Shown one piece after another: positions 1 through 5,580 of a stretch of DNA of 5,743 nucleotides. Source of the DNA: an uncultured Candidatus Melainabacteria bacterium (lineage in GTDB: Bacteria; Cyanobacteriota; Vampirovibrionia; Gastranaerophilales; Gastranaerophilaceae); the NCBI GenBank assembly GCA_937898445.1, contig CALEJY010000331.1, forward strand, positions 1-5,743, given 5' to 3'. Each line of letters opens with the position of its first letter. Within the stretch, counting starts at the first letter, position 1. The translations under genes and the position numbers were made by a program. The notes below the pieces were generated by a model, which had not been told where the DNA came from, made no database searches, and worked only from the letters and a program-made list of their open reading frames with translations.

Positions 1-481
1 TTCTGGAAAAGTTACTGAAGAAATTTATGATTTCTTTATCCAAAGATTGATTATTTTCTTGTCAGAAAAATATCCGAAAAATGTTTTGGAAGCATGCGCC
101 GCAAACAAAAATCCGCTTGTTGATTTGACAGATTATATCAAACGAGTTGAAGTTGTTGCAAAATTGAACTCTCCGGCGTTGTTAGAAAGTGCAAACAGAG
201 TTTTGAGAATGTTGAAAGAAGATAACAAAAAACAGGTTAATAAATCATTGTTTAAAGAACCTGCTGAAAGCATGCTATTATCTCAAATTGAAACAGTTTC
301 TGAAAACTTAAGCTATGATGCGTATTTGAAACAGTTAGAAGAAATTAATCCTTCTGTAGAAAAATTCTTTAACGATGTTCTTGTAATGGATAAAGATGAA
401 AATGTTAAAGAAAACAGATTGGCATTACTAACATTGTTGAAGTCAAAATACGCTTATTTAGCTGATTTTAGCAAATTATAA
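1..481 (+). CDS. glyS: Glycyl-tRNA synthetase beta subunit, C-terminal part (5' end outside window)
   Basis: The reading frame is open from the first bases (first complete codon at base 2) to TAA at 479-481, giving 159 residues. The TTG at 47 is internal and not a start, because the in-frame residues before it (SGKVTEEIYDFFIQRL) already match the family. The fragment is the all-helical anticodon-binding tail of the beta subunit of the alpha2beta2 glycyl-tRNA synthetase, a cytoplasmic enzyme that charges tRNA-Gly. Diagnostic stretches are the D-F-F-x-x-R-L helix, 'ANRVLRML', 'LFKEPAE', and the terminal block 'VEKFFNDVLVMDKDENVKENRL...LLTLL...LADFSKL'. That last block matches the usual FF(D/N)xVxVM...NRLxLL...(A)D(F/I)S ending of GlyS. 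The ending is intact, so nothing suggests decay. The alpha subunit gene (glyQ) and most of glyS would lie to the left. No clear terminator follows; the next gene starts 116 bp downstream. Function is confidently assigned by family similarity. Confidence 0.93.
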   Translation, partial: SGKVTEEIYDFFIQRLIIFLSEKYPKNVLEACAANKNPLVDLTDYIKRVEVVAKLNSPALLESANRVLRMLKEDNKKQVNKSLFKEPAESMLLSQIETVSENLSYDAYLKQLEEINPSVEKFFNDVLVMDKDENVKENRLALLTLLKSKYAYLADFSKL

Positions 482-530
482 AGAAATGTAAACAATCTTT
501 GTAAAAAAGTAAATTATTTTTTTCAGGATA

Positions 531-548
531 CTTTACAATAGTGTAAAG
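531..548. promoter_or_regulatory. 7-bp perfect inverted repeat overlapping a candidate -10 box
   Basis: CTTTACA (531-537) and TGTAAAG (542-548) form a perfect dyad around the 4-base centre ATAG. The sequence TACAAT at 534-539, a reasonable -10 hexamer, lies inside it, about 60 bp before the start of the 100-residue gene. This arrangement would suit an operator covering a promoter. No T-run follows the dyad, so it is not a typical terminator for glyS. No good -35 hexamer sits at 16-18 bp upstream, so the promoter call is weak. The regulator, if any, is unknown. Confidence 0.3.
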
Positions 549-584
549 AAGGTAATTCGAAAAAAAGAAAAAGAAAATAATTGG

Positions 585-590
585 TAGGAG
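585..590 (+). promoter_or_regulatory. Ribosome binding site of the 100-residue gene
   Basis: TAGGAG lies 7 bases before the ATG at 598, a strong Shine-Dalgarno match at normal spacing. It fixes the start of the small gene and argues that this short reading frame is really translated. Confidence 0.75.
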
Positions 591-597
591 TCAACTC

Positions 598-900
598 ATG
601 TTGGAACGATTGAAAAATCTAAAAATTGTAAAAACATTCGGCGAACAGATTAGCCCGAAATTACGTTGGTTAAACTTTATGCACCGTAATGTAAACAAAG
701 CTGATTATATCAGCATGGTTAGCGGAGTTGACGAATTGAAATCAAGTTCTGACGAACGTAAGCTGGAAGCAATGGTCAGAGAACAACTTAAGGCTGAATT
801 TCCGAATATCGAGAATATGAAGTCTTATGAACTTCTAGTGGATGCAGTAATCCACAATTACAAGAAGAAACAGCTTCAAGCTATGGATGAGATGGAATAA
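598..900 (+). CDS. Uncharacterised small soluble protein (100 aa)
   Basis: I do not recognise this protein. It reads from ATG at 598 to TAA at 898-900, with a strong RBS in front and an intrinsic terminator right behind, which makes a real gene very likely. The product is 100 residues, highly charged, with no signal peptide or hydrophobic segment, so it is expected in the cytoplasm. Residues 1-30 are basic ('ERLKNLKIVKTF', 'SPKLRWLNFMHRN'). Residues 45-100 look almost wholly helical and are rich in Lys and Glu ('DERKLEAMVREQLKAEF', 'YKKKQLQAMDEME'). No catalytic, metal-binding or helix-turn-helix motif is evident. It sits 116 bp downstream of glyS in the same direction but may have its own promoter, so shared function with glyS is not implied. 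A small binding or adaptor protein would fit the composition, but that is speculation. Confidence 0.8.
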   Translation: MLERLKNLKIVKTFGEQISPKLRWLNFMHRNVNKADYISMVSGVDELKSSSDERKLEAMVREQLKAEFPNIENMKSYELLVDAVIHNYKKKQLQAMDEME

Positions 901-928
901 TTAATAACTCATCAATTTAAAATAATAT

Positions 929-960
929 AAAGCACCCTTTAGGGGTGCTTTTGTATTTTT
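929..960 (+). terminator. Rho-independent terminator after the 100-residue gene
   Basis: AAAGCACCC (929-937) pairs perfectly with GGGTGCTTT (943-951) around a 5-base loop TTTAG, followed by the T-rich tract TGTATTTTT. This 9-bp stem with its GC-rich top, 28 bp after the stop codon, is a textbook intrinsic terminator. It separates the small gene from the downstream nucleotidase gene. Confidence 0.88.
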
Positions 961-963
961 ATC

Positions 964-1016
964 AGATGTTTAGAAGTAAAGTCTATTTTTGGAATAAAAT
1001 TTAGGAGAGGGTTAAA
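964..1016. repeat. Degenerate copy of intergenic repeat modules also present at the right end
   Basis: Bases 964-984 (beginning AGATGTTTAGA and ending AAAGTCT) match 17 of 21 positions of 5680-5700. Bases 1004-1016, GGAGAGGGTTAAA, are identical to 5483-5495. Finding both modules side by side here, and both in the 5338-5743 region, suggests a dispersed composite intergenic repeat that has decayed at this site. The element has no coding capacity. The rest of the 901-1099 gap holds the terminator and an AT-rich leader to the next gene. Confidence 0.5.
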
Positions 1017-1082
1017 ATCTTTAAACTTTTGTAAACCTTTTATTTTTCTCTAGCAAAAATTATTTTTATGATTTTTAATGTT

Positions 1083-1088
1083 AGAGGG
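1083..1088 (+). promoter_or_regulatory. Ribosome binding site of the nucleotidase-like gene
   Basis: AGAGGG lies 11 bases upstream of the ATG at 1100. The spacing is slightly long but acceptable, and no better start is available: the ATG at 1068 is in another frame and stops at 1101-1103. Confidence 0.55.
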
Positions 1089-1099
1089 AACCAGATTAA

Positions 1100-2638
1100 A
1101 TGATAACGCCCATTAACAGGTCACAATTGAATTTTACAGCGCAGGCGGTTAAAAGCAAATCGCCAGACGGTAAAACAGAACCTAACAGTCGTACAAGCAT
1201 CTTTTACATTAACGATTTTCATGGCAAATCAATAAACATGGAAAGAACTATTGCTGCGTCAAATGTTTTTGATAGCTTTACGCCGTCTGTTCCGACCGAC
1301 AAGCTAAAATTATCATCAGGCGATATTCAGCTTGGTGAACCTGTTCCTGCAAACAAGGTTATGGTTGAAGCCCAAAATATTATGGGAATTATGGCATCAG
1401 CAGTCGGAAACCACGAATGCGATATGCCCGATCATATTGCCGAATTAATTCCGCACATGGGCTATAAAATGCTTGCTTGTAACGTTAATATAAAACCTGA
1501 AAACCCGTTCCATGACAAGATTAAAAAATCTTATATTCAAGAAGTTGATGGCAACAAATATGGAATTATCGGTGCTGCTCCGGTTGATTTGTTTTCTCGT
1601 TTAAAATATGGCAAGATTTTTGACGAATTAAAAGTTGATAATGTTGAAAATACTATAAAAGATATTCAAACAGAAGTTGATAAGTTGAAAAAACAAGGTG
1701 TAAACAAGATTATACTTCTTTCTCACGTTGGTTTTGGCTATGATCAGCAGATTGCAAAAAATACTGATGGTATTGATATAATTTTGGGTGGACATTCTCA
1801 CAATTTGGTTAAGGATGTAAAACCCGGTGTAAATTTGTTTAATTCAAAAGCCGGCGAACCTGTTGTAATTACGCAAGCAGGGCGTGATGGAAATTATTTT
1901 GGCGTTTTGAATGTTGAATGGGATAAAAATGGCGTTATGACAAAGGTTCAAAACAATGTTACAAGCACAAGAGGCTTTAAACGTAGTCCGCTTGTAAAAC
2001 ATGTATTTGAACAGATTTTAGGTAAACCAAAAGTTGTTGGAATTATAAATTCAGCTCCACCTCCTCCAAACAATGCTTCTATTGACCCAAGCGGACATGC
2101 AAACTTTATGTGTGATTGTATGAAAGAAGAATTAGGCACAGATATCGCCTTGTTCGGCTCTGCAACAATTAGAGGTTACTTTGAGGCAGGAAAACTCGAT
2201 ACAAGATGGTTAGATGATATTTCTCCGTTCAAAAACAAGATGGTTGTTGCAGATTATACAGAAAAAGAAATTGTTGATGCTTTGAAAGTTTCAGCTAAAT
2301 CTCTTGTAAACCCGAATAACAAACCCGGTATTGTGCATGTTTCAGGTTTGAAATACACAATCGGTAAAAATGGAGAATTGAGAAGTGCAGCTTTTGTTGC
2401 AAAAGATGGCAAGGAAACTCCTATTGATATAAAAAATCCAAGAACTGATAAAACTTATAAAACCGCTTTAACAGATTATTATGCGCAAGGTCATGACGGA
2501 TTTACTATGTTGAAAAAGTTTGACAAAGCGGATAGAGTTTGTGATTTTGATATTACTCAGTGTGTAGAAGATTATATGGCACGCCATAAAGAACCTGTTG
2601 ATATTGTTGATGATGGCAGAATACAGGTTGTAGATTAG
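1100..2638 (+). CDS. UshA/5'-nucleotidase-family metallophosphoesterase without signal peptide
   Basis: This 512-residue protein has the two-domain layout of the 5'-nucleotidase / 2',3'-cyclic phosphodiesterase / UDP-sugar hydrolase family. The N-terminal calcineurin-like domain (about 33-275) carries all the metal-site motifs: NDFHG (D39, H41), GD (D75), GNHE (N104, H105), SHVG (H209) and GGHSH (H232, H234). The C-terminal nucleotide-binding domain (about 310-500) shows 'TDIALFGSATIRG' (Arg358), 'ISPFKNK' (375-380), 'VSGLKYTI' and 'GHDGF' (464-468). It probably removes phosphate from nucleotides or related esters using two metal ions; the exact substrate cannot be read. Family members are usually exported, but the first 32 residues here are polar with no hydrophobic core or lipobox, so as called it is cytoplasmic or exported by an unusual route. 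Six cysteines, including CDC at 338-340, also fit a reducing compartment. Odd points are GHDGF where GGDG[YF] is usual, S-A-T-IR where N-x-G-x-R is common, and a PPPP insert at 320-323. It is monocistronic and ends tail-to-tail with the membrane-protein operon. Confidence 0.88.
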   Translation: MITPINRSQLNFTAQAVKSKSPDGKTEPNSRTSIFYINDFHGKSINMERTIAASNVFDSFTPSVPTDKLKLSSGDIQLGEPVPANKVMVEAQNIMGIMASAVGNHECDMPDHIAELIPHMGYKMLACNVNIKPENPFHDKIKKSYIQEVDGNKYGIIGAAPVDLFSRLKYGKIFDELKVDNVENTIKDIQTEVDKLKKQGVNKIILLSHVGFGYDQQIAKNTDGIDIILGGHSHNLVKDVKPGVNLFNSKAGEPVVITQAGRDGNYFGVLNVEWDKNGVMTKVQNNVTSTRGFKRSPLVKHVFEQILGKPKVVGIINSAPPPPNNASIDPSGHANFMCDCMKEELGTDIALFGSATIRGYFEAGKLDTRWLDDISPFKNKMVVADYTEKEIVDALKVSAKSLVNPNNKPGIVHVSGLKYTIGKNGELRSAAFVAKDGKETPIDIKNPRTDKTYKTALTDYYAQGHDGFTMLKKFDKADRVCDFDITQCVEDYMARHKEPVDIVDDGRIQVVD

Positions 2639-3381
2639 TCTTTATCTTCAGCAAATTTTACTAATTCGTAATTCCATGCCAAAATTCCGATTGATAGAAT
2701 GTAAGTTAGGATTATTACTGTTATGTAGCTTGTGAGTTTTGAGATTATTGCTTGCTGAGAAGAAATAAGAAATCCGATTGAACTCGTATCGCCTTTGTAC
2801 ATAACCGCTAAGATTAATCCAAAAACAAAAAATGCGATAAAAATGAACGAAAAAGTAATCATATAACTCATTATTACAATCCAAATTCTCTCTAATAGCA
2901 AAGTGAAATATTCTTTTACTCTGAATTTTTTGAAAATATTAAACCCGTCATTGTTATCATAGTTGTATGAAAATCCTGCAAGCATCATTACCATTGGAAT
3001 TGCAAGTATTGTATCTATGCAAAATGCAAAATAATGAAACTTTGAAAAAAGGCTCAATAAAATAATTGGCACGCTAATCAAAAAGATAATGAACGGAATT
3101 TTCTTTAATCCGATTTTAATTGTGTCAAAATTGATGTCCGGAAGTTCTCTGGAATGTAACAAAATTGTTTCATAACCGACAAAAAACAATCCAAATATAA
3201 GATTTAAAATCCCGAAGATGATTTTTTGCAACAATGTAACTTCATTGATATTTTGTATTCCGAGTGCCAAATATGCATTGACTAATCCGATAATTCCGCA
3301 TATTGAGAACAAACAGATTTGTCGATTAATCGCATCTTTGCTAATATATAAGTTCTTTACACCTTCAAGAAGTCTTGCCAT
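2635..3381 (-). CDS. Six-helix integral membrane protein, downstream member of a paralogous pair (248 aa)
   Basis: The gene runs from ATG (complement 3381-3379) to TAA (complement 2637-2635). The frame stays open further upstream to 3483, but that stretch lies inside the preceding gene and encodes a basic, non-homologous tail. The chosen start has AGAAGG (complement 3396-3391) 9 bases before it and begins at the TAATG junction with the upstream stop. Hydrophobic segments lie at about 21-41, 50-73, 94-113, 117-138, 164-194 and 216-236, predicting six membrane spans. The N-terminal 'MARLLEGVKNLYISKDA' is probably an amphipathic cytoplasmic helix. A polar loop 'SYNYDNNDGFNIFKKFRVKEY' precedes span five. 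No transporter signature or catalytic residue is visible. Topology and loop features parallel the upstream neighbour, so the two may form a heteromer. The overall plan recalls uncharacterised families such as DUF4013, which I cannot confirm. The last 4 bp overlap the end of the convergent nucleotidase-like gene. Confidence 0.82.
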   Translation of the reverse strand: MARLLEGVKNLYISKDAINRQICLFSICGIIGLVNAYLALGIQNINEVTLLQKIIFGILNLIFGLFFVGYETILLHSRELPDINFDTIKIGLKKIPFIIFLISVPIILLSLFSKFHYFAFCIDTILAIPMVMMLAGFSYNYDNNDGFNIFKKFRVKEYFTLLLERIWIVIMSYMITFSFIFIAFFVFGLILAVMYKGDTSSIGFLISSQQAIISKLTSYITVIILTYILSIGILAWNYELVKFAEDKD

Positions 3382-3396
3382 TATTGAACACCTTCT
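3379..3396 (-). promoter_or_regulatory. TAATG stop-start overlap and internal Shine-Dalgarno (translational coupling)
   Basis: On the minus strand the stop TAA of the first membrane gene (complement 3383-3381) and the start ATG of the second (3381-3379) share one A. AGAAGG (complement 3396-3391) lies within the end of the first gene at 9-base spacing. This is the usual arrangement for re-initiating ribosomes and for stoichiometric production of two partner proteins. Confidence 0.8.
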
Positions 3397-4166
3397 TCTT
3401 GTGAAAAGTATTCTTCTTTTAATAGCGGTCTGATATTTTCTTTGTAAGATGGAATTAGTGAATACGGATATGCAAAATACCAAGTTATAATCAAGATATA
3501 GCTTGCGATAGCGTTCATAATTATATCCATTACATAATAATCTTTTGTAATCATTCCGATTTCATCAATTCCGATTAATCCTGCAACAACATAAACTATG
3601 ATATAAAGAACTACGGCTGCAAGAGTAATTAAAATATACAAGCAAACATTGATGTATAAAGGTTTGTATGCCGCTTTGAAAAACGAGAAAATGTGAGTGA
3701 TATTATATAGTCCTTTAGTGTTCAAATCTTCTGCATAAGCTAAGAAAATATAATAAACAGGAGCGGACAAAATTAATAATGCAAGAGCGATTAATATTGG
3801 TAAAAATAACAAATGAGTTGCGATGTAAGAAACAAATGCCAAAATTAATACTAATACGGCATAAATTCCCCAAACGATATTCAATTTAATCATTCCCCAA
3901 ATAATTTTTGGTTGAACTTCTTTAACAGAAGGAAGAATTCCGTTATTAATATTGTTTATTGCATTGTGTATAAATTGCAAACTGTACACACCCACAAGTA
4001 AGCTAAAAATTAAATCAATCGGGTTGTTTTTAGATGTGTTTCCGTTTCCCAATTTTATGTCTAATAGAGTTGATGTAACACTCCAAATTAGTGCCACAAC
4101 TGCTAACCAAATATGTGCTTGTTTGTTTTCAAAAACTTTTTTGTAACTGTCAATTATTCCGCTCAT
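3381..4166 (-). CDS. Six-helix integral membrane protein, upstream member of a paralogous pair (261 aa)
   Basis: It reads from ATG (complement 4166-4164) to TAA (complement 3383-3381). GAGGAG lies 5 bases upstream and a good promoter just beyond. An N-terminal amphipathic stretch 'MSGIIDSYKKVFENKQ' is followed by hydrophobic segments at about 17-36, 50-72, 91-113, 117-143, 171-199 and 212-235, and a charged cytoplasmic tail ending EEYFSQEEGVQ. The spacing of the six spans is almost the same as in the downstream gene. Matching landmarks are 'ILPSVKEV' versus 'ELPDINFD' after span two, and 'AEDLNTKGLYNITHIFSFF' versus 'NYDNNDGFNIFKKF' before span five. I infer an old tandem duplication. No motif reveals a substrate. 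It could be a DUF4013-like membrane protein, but this is a resemblance of size and topology only. Translation of the next gene is coupled through the overlapping stop and start. Confidence 0.84.
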   Translation of the reverse strand: MSGIIDSYKKVFENKQAHIWLAVVALIWSVTSTLLDIKLGNGNTSKNNPIDLIFSLLVGVYSLQFIHNAINNINNGILPSVKEVQPKIIWGMIKLNIVWGIYAVLVLILAFVSYIATHLLFLPILIALALLILSAPVYYIFLAYAEDLNTKGLYNITHIFSFFKAAYKPLYINVCLYILITLAAVVLYIIVYVVAGLIGIDEIGMITKDYYVMDIIMNAIASYILIITWYFAYPYSLIPSYKENIRPLLKEEYFSQEEGVQ

Positions 4167-4171
4167 AATAT

Positions 4172-4177
4172 CTCCTC
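4172..4177 (-). promoter_or_regulatory. Ribosome binding site of the upstream membrane-protein gene
   Basis: GAGGAG on the minus strand (plus-strand CTCCTC) lies 5 bases before the ATG at 4166. It is a strong anti-SD match that fixes this start. Confidence 0.75.
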
Positions 4178-4184
4178 AAAAATA

Positions 4185-4212
4185 ATTATAGCAGTTTTTT
4201 CTACGATTGCAA
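4185..4212 (-). promoter_or_regulatory. Sigma-70-type promoter of the membrane-protein operon
   Basis: On the minus strand a perfect TATAAT (complement 4190-4185) is preceded by TG one base away (extended -10). TTGCAA (complement 4212-4207) sits 16 bp upstream as a 4/6 match to the -35 consensus. Transcription would begin near 4178, leaving a short leader that starts about where the Shine-Dalgarno begins. Position and quality make this the likely operon promoter. Confidence 0.65.
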
Positions 4213-4236
4213 TAGATATTTTACTAAGATTATTTT
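4207..4236 (+). promoter_or_regulatory. Candidate promoter of prfB
   Basis: On the plus strand the same palindromic TTGCAA (4207-4212) is followed, 18 bp later, by TATTTT (4231-4236). A start near 4243 would give a leader of about 11 bases before the prfB ATG. Both boxes are imperfect, and there is no Shine-Dalgarno in front of prfB, so this is only a plausible reading of an 87-bp divergent gap. Confidence 0.3.
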
Positions 4237-4253
4237 CGTGTTAACCTTGTCTT

Positions 4254-5337
4254 ATGGATACAGAAATAAAGCAACAATTATCAATATTAAAAACAAGATT
4301 TGAAAAAATAAAGGAGTGTCTTTGACACTGACAAATTGAAATCTGATTTGCAAAATTTAGAAGATGAGATGCAAAAGCCTGAAATTTGGGCTAATCAGAA
4401 GAAGGCTTCAGAATTAGGCTCTCAAATTCGTGATATAAAAGACAATTTGGAATTCCTTGAAAAATGGCAAGGTGTAATTGAAGATACAGAAACGGCTCTT
4501 GAAATTGCAGATGATGAGCTTATAAATGAGGCTGCCGAGCAGTTGAATGCAATGGAAAGGACTTTGGAAAAGTTTGAAGTTAAGCAAATGCTTAGTGGTG
4601 AATATGATGAAGCTGATGCGATTTTGACCATCAACGCCGGAGCTGGTGGAACTGATGCGCAAGACTGGGCAAGTTTGATGTTGAGAATGTATATTAGATG
4701 GGCAGAAAGCCACGAATGGAAAGTCGAGCTTTTGGATAAATTAGATGGTGATGAGGCTGGCATTAAATCTGCAACAATAAAGATTATCGGTAAATTTGCT
4801 TATGGGTATGCAAAAGCAGAAAAAGGTGTTCATAGATTGGTTAGAATTTCTCCTTTCAATGCTAATGGAAAGCGTCAAACGAGTTTTGCGTCAGTGGAAG
4901 TTTCTCCGATAATAGAGGATTTTGAAAAAACTATTACAATTCCACCGGAAGATTTGGAAATTGATACAATGAGATCTGGCGGAGCCGGTGGACAAAACGT
5001 AAATAAAGTCGAAACGGCAGTTAGAATTTTGCACAAGCCGACAGGGATTGTTGTTAAGTGTCAACAAGAGCGTTCTCAACTTCAAAACAAAGAAAACGCA
5101 ATGCAGATTTTGGCATCAAAATTGTTGGCGATAAAACAAGCCGAACATGAAAAGAAGTTAGCGGAATTGAAGGGTGAAAACGTTGATATCAACTTTGGTT
5201 CGCAAATCCGCTCATACGTGTTCCATCCGTACAAGATGGTAAAAGATCACAGGACAAATTACGAAGTAGGAAATGTGGATGCCGTAATGGATGGCGATTT
5301 AGACGGGTTTATTGAAGCGTATTTGAGGAATAATTAA
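4254..5337 (+). CDS. prfB: Peptide chain release factor 2, with programmed +1 ribosomal frameshift
   Basis: RF2 recognises UGA and UAA stop codons in the ribosomal A site and triggers release of the finished protein. The gene is in two frames. Codons 1-23 run from ATG 4254 (MDTEIKQQLSILK...KIKECL) and end at an in-frame TGA (4323-4325). After skipping T4323, reading resumes at GAC 4324 (DTDKLKSDL...) and continues to TAA 5335-5337. The product is 360 residues, close to the 365 of E. coli RF2. The stop-recognition tripeptide SPF is at 199-201 (within 'RLVRISPFNANGKRQTSF') and the catalytic GGQ at 245-247 (within 'RSGGAGGQNVNK'), both in the expected places. An N-terminal coiled-coil domain (about 1-110) precedes the core. 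SPF rather than PxT distinguishes it from RF1. The ATG is the only start after the upstream in-frame TAA at 4242 and has no Shine-Dalgarno. Apart from the normal shift, the gene is intact. Confidence 0.96.
4311..4326 (+). promoter_or_regulatory. RF2 programmed +1 frameshift site
   Basis: The site reads AAGGAG TGT CTT TGA C. The internal Shine-Dalgarno-like AAGGAG (4311-4316) is three bases from the slippery codon CTT (4320-4322), which is followed by TGA and C. This reproduces the arrangement of the E. coli prfB site (AGGGGG TAT CTT TGA C). In the known mechanism, low RF2 slows termination at this UGA. The ribosome then slips from CUU to UUU and makes full-length RF2, so the protein controls its own amount. 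Confidence 0.95.
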
Positions 5338-5341
5338 TAAA

Positions 5342-5402
5342 AGATGCTTAGATGTTTAGAGGCAGGTGCTTTTAGTGAGAAGTGAAACGTGAAACGTGAA
5401 AA
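5342..5402. repeat. Tandem short repeats: AGATGYTT x2 and GTGAAAC-like heptamer x4
   Basis: AGATGCTT (5342-5349) is followed directly by AGATGTTT (5350-5357), which leads into the AGAGGCA core shared with the copy at 5680-5700. Bases 5375-5402 are four consecutive heptamers: GTGAGAA, then GTGAAAC twice, then GTGAAAA. Such simple tandems could vary in copy number by slippage. Confidence 0.6.
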
Positions 5403-5421
5403 GACCTTATCGTTGACTATT

Positions 5422-5491
5422 ACCCTCTCTCTCTGTGAGAGGGTTGAATTTCTTAGTGAGTTGTGACGAACTTAGAAATTCGGGAGAGGGT
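5422..5491. repeat. About 70-bp MITE-like palindromic element with ACCCTCTC / GAGAGGGT ends
   Basis: ACCCTCTC (5422-5429) pairs with GAGAGGGT at 5437-5444 as a tight hairpin, and equally with GAGAGGGT at 5484-5491 as outer ends of a longer unit. Between them GAATTTCT (5446-5453) pairs with AGAAATTC (5474-5481). The nested arms can form alternative cruciform or RNA hairpins. There is no coding content. Size, terminal inverted repeats and intergenic place suggest a non-autonomous mobile repeat or REP-type element. The first hairpin may also slow transcription leaving prfB. Confidence 0.5.
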
Positions 5492-5518
5492 TAAATGTTG
5501 TAAGAATATTTATGCCAC

Positions 5519-5547
5519 TTGAAAAACTTCAAAAAATTTGTTAAAAT
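5519..5547 (+). promoter_or_regulatory. Strong sigma-70-type promoter with extended -10
   Basis: TTGAAA (5519-5524) is followed by a 17-bp spacer and TAAAAT (5542-5547), with TG at 5539-5540 forming an extended -10. Spacer length is optimal and each hexamer is 5/6 or better than chance. Transcription would start near 5554, about 27 bases before the ATG at 5581. Confidence 0.6.
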
Positions 5548-5580
5548 AGAAATGTAATTACAGAACAGAGAGGAATTTTT

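Noticed and set aside
1068..1103. Eleven-codon frame (MIFNVRGNQIK) whose TGA overlaps the ATG of the nucleotidase gene, suggesting a leader peptide.
   Set aside because: It has no Shine-Dalgarno and no repeated regulatory codons, and short frames like this are common by chance in AT-rich leaders.
1948..2139. Minus-strand frame of 63 residues opposite the nucleotidase-like gene.
   Set aside because: It is antisense to a strongly supported gene with family motifs and shows no start signals.
3382..3483. Upstream extension of the downstream membrane protein (start at 3483, MVFCISVFTN...).
   Set aside because: It lies wholly inside the preceding gene. The internal ATG at 3381 has a proper RBS, a TAATG coupling junction and an N-terminus matching its paralogue.
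4254..4325. Interpretation of prfB as a frameshifted pseudogene because of the in-frame TGA.
   Set aside because: The TGA sits in the canonical RF2 recoding site, and the rest of the protein is intact with SPF and GGQ motifs.
4414..4763. Two minus-strand frames of about 100 residues opposite prfB.
   Set aside because: They are antisense shadows of a conserved gene, rich in Ser, Phe and Ile as expected from the complement.
5375..5402. Short tandem repeats considered as a CRISPR array.
   Set aside because: Units are 7 bp with no spacers and no cas genes nearby.
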